Source: Mercurialis annua (taxonomy: Eukaryota > Streptophyta > Magnoliopsida > Malpighiales > Euphorbiaceae). Taken from it: DNA of 64,000 bases. The notes under the pieces were generated by a model, which did not search any database, was not told the origin of the DNA, and saw only the letters and a program-made list of their open reading frames with translations. Where the stretch lies: positions 20,360,046 through 20,424,045 of the forward strand of contig NC_065570.1 of assembly GCF_937616625.2 (NCBI RefSeq), written 5' to 3'. A program made the translations under genes and the position numbers. Shown piece after piece: positions 62,406 through 64,000 of this stretch; position 1 is the stretch's first letter, and every line of letters begins with the position of its first letter.

Positions 62406-64000
62406 TTTCCTTTGGATGAGTCTTCTTTGGATGAGTTGTCTTTGTCAAGTTTTATTTTCTTTTTTGTTGTTTGGATGAGTCGTCTTTGTCAATTTTCCTT
62501 TGGATGAGTCTTCTTTTTGTACCGAGCCTTATTAAGGCAAGTCTCTTCTTGGTTAAGCCTTGGCTTATTCTTCTTTGGCAGAGCCTTCTTGGTTTATTCC
62601 TTCGTTTTGCCCGAGGTCTTTTCCTTCATTTTTACATCGCTTCGTTCTCCATTATCTCAAGTGGTGCTTTTTATTTATTTCTTTCTCCATCTTCATTATT
62701 GTTGTGGGTAAAATTCATTTGATTTCTTGTTTCTTCTCTTCTTTCAGCCTCTATATTTATTTTTTCTTGCCACCGATTTTTGTTATGCTTTCTATATTCT
62801 TTTACTCCTTGTGGGAGTTCTGTTGCCACCATCTCTCGCTTTATTTTTTTTTCTGGATTTTTTCTTAGATCTGAGTTATTTGCTTCCGCTAATTGTTTGT
62901 CTTTTTTTCTTTTCTTGATCGTATTCTTCGTGGAATTTGTATCTCTTCCTTCAAGCTCCCCCACAAATACACCGATCTCAAAGGGTATTTATGCCCGTTT
63001 TTTAGATCGTGTCTTCGTTTTTCGCCTCTTGGGCCGTTTTCATTTTTCCTTTTATTGCATTGATAGGGGTGAGCACTTCAATTTCACGTCGTCTAGGTTG
63101 AGTTCTTCAGTTTTGATGTTCTTTAGTGTCTTGACTATATTTTCTTCCATAACTTCTTCCGCTATATATGTGGTTTTGCTACGATGTGCAAATTCAGAGG
63201 ATTCGCCTTTGTTTTCCTAATTTTTCTTTTTTGGATTGACTCTGTGGGGCTCTTTTACTTTTGCTCTTTCCTTTCTTTTGTCTTCGTTTCTCTCTTCTTA
63301 AATTTGGTTCGCTCATGGCTTCGCTTTAGTTTTCAATCGTTTCGGATGGTATCTCTGTGATCTTTTTGGAATTGTCTCCTCATGTTTTCCTCGCTTGCTT
63401 CGTTGTTTTTAGGGTATTACACCCTTCTTCTTTATTTTTCCAGTGGTGTTTTCTCTATTGATTTCTTGTTTTTTCTTCTCTTCCTAAAATCTGTAGGTTT
63501 TTCGTTTCTGTTGCTTTCTTGATTAGGTCTTGTTTGTCTTTATTTTTCTTGGCGGAGGCTTTTTGCTATTTTTTCTCCTCTTTCGCTCCTGATCGGAACT
63601 CCCTCTTCATCACTATGTTTGATTCGCCTTCATTTTTTCTTTTCGATCATCCCTTTGCCTCTTGGGCTGCTTCACTTTTCGCCTCTCGATCCATTTTGTT
63701 CTTTATTTTTTGTTTGTTCGCCTAGTTTTCTGGTATTTAGGACATTTCGTCTCTTCTTTCAGTATATTCTCCAGCATTTCTTCTTTTATTTTCTTCATCT
63801 TTTATGTCTGTATTTTATAAATTTTGACTGGTCCAATAATGGACTTCACGATATAATAAAAATTTATCATATAGAGTTGTGTTAAGATAGCAAGCGATCT
63901 TATATAATTATGTAGGATATAGTCCATTCTCACATTATAAATTTTTATTAAACGGTTTTCTTCTTCATAAAGATATTGTATATCAAATAATAAATCTATA
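62406..64000 (-). other. Internal region of the TGATGGA-family element, continued
   Basis: It resumes the sequence broken at 51712. The + strand is very T-rich. 62401-62530 repeats TTTGGATGAGTC(T/G)TCTTTG several times. 62960-63015 repeats 50700-50754. In the sense direction the segment is purine-rich, with a low-complexity minus-strand frame (62671-62964) rich in Lys, Glu, Asn and Arg that matches no domain I recognise. The last ~170 bases are more AT-balanced, so a boundary may lie near 63830, but I cannot place one firmly. Confidence 0.6.

Larger units (their letters stand above)
48924..64000 (-). mobile_element. TGATGGA-family LTR retrotransposon, minus strand, interrupted and running off the window
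   Basis: The left end is a 583-bp LTR (48924-49506), followed by a polypurine tract on the minus strand (49507-49519). The internal sequence therefore extends to the right: 49507-51712, then 62406-64000 after the Copia insertion. The internal DNA is very T-rich on the + strand, hence purine-rich in the element's sense direction. It carries several local tandem repeats. I recognise no gag or pol motif. The minus-strand frame at 62671-62964 is low-complexity, rich in Lys/Glu/Asn. The superfamily is not assignable, and the other LTR lies outside the window. Confidence 0.75.

Noticed and set aside
62471..63885. Several Phe/Leu/Ser-rich + strand frames that look like membrane proteins
   Set aside because: These are the expected translation of T/C-rich DNA. 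They overlap each other in different frames and lie antisense to the retroelement.

Overview
This is a stretch of plant nuclear heterochromatin. It holds a long tandem satellite array invaded by several generations of LTR retrotransposons and one DNA transposon. I see no intact host gene, rRNA or tRNA gene, CRISPR array or prokaryotic operon. The plant assignment rests on plant-type LTR elements primed by initiator tRNA-Met, a Mutator-like element with 9-bp target duplications, and solo LTRs with 5-bp duplications in a satellite with higher-order repeats. The species cannot be named from the sequence.

Layout. (1) 1-8727: a young LTR element on the + strand, with a truncated 5' LTR, PBS, a 4.2-kb internal region with no recognisable coding capacity, PPT and a 2,861-bp 3' LTR. 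(2) 8728-47232: a ~60-bp satellite totalling about 33.3 kb, or roughly 555 monomers. Two insertions interrupt it: a 588-bp solo LTR (36564-37151) and a large solo LTR (37761-42356) that itself carries a Mutator-like element (39326-41185). The right half of the main satellite segment is organised into a ~2,567-bp higher-order repeat. (3) 47233-64000: a minus-strand stack of insertions. A gypsy-type LTR (from 47233) is interrupted by an element with TGATGGA termini (from 48924). That element is interrupted by a degenerate Copia element (51713-62400), and the Copia reverse transcriptase region is interrupted by a solo LTR (54350-56541). Insertion order can therefore be read directly.

Function. 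The only recognisable protein-coding remains are Copia gag/pol fragments on the minus strand between about 53700 and 59240, all broken by stops, frameshifts and lost catalytic residues. The long open frames in the satellite arise because the monomer is 60 bp (20 codons).

The most unusual signal is that three related gypsy-type LTR types each carry a short array of 12-18 bp palindromes, and the palindrome sequence differs in each type. The unrelated Copia LTR has its own inverted-repeat array. Copy number even differs between the two LTRs of one young element (3 versus 5). The satellite monomer also has a striking internal design: AAAC-initial decamers in 10-bp register and a 16-bp dyad.
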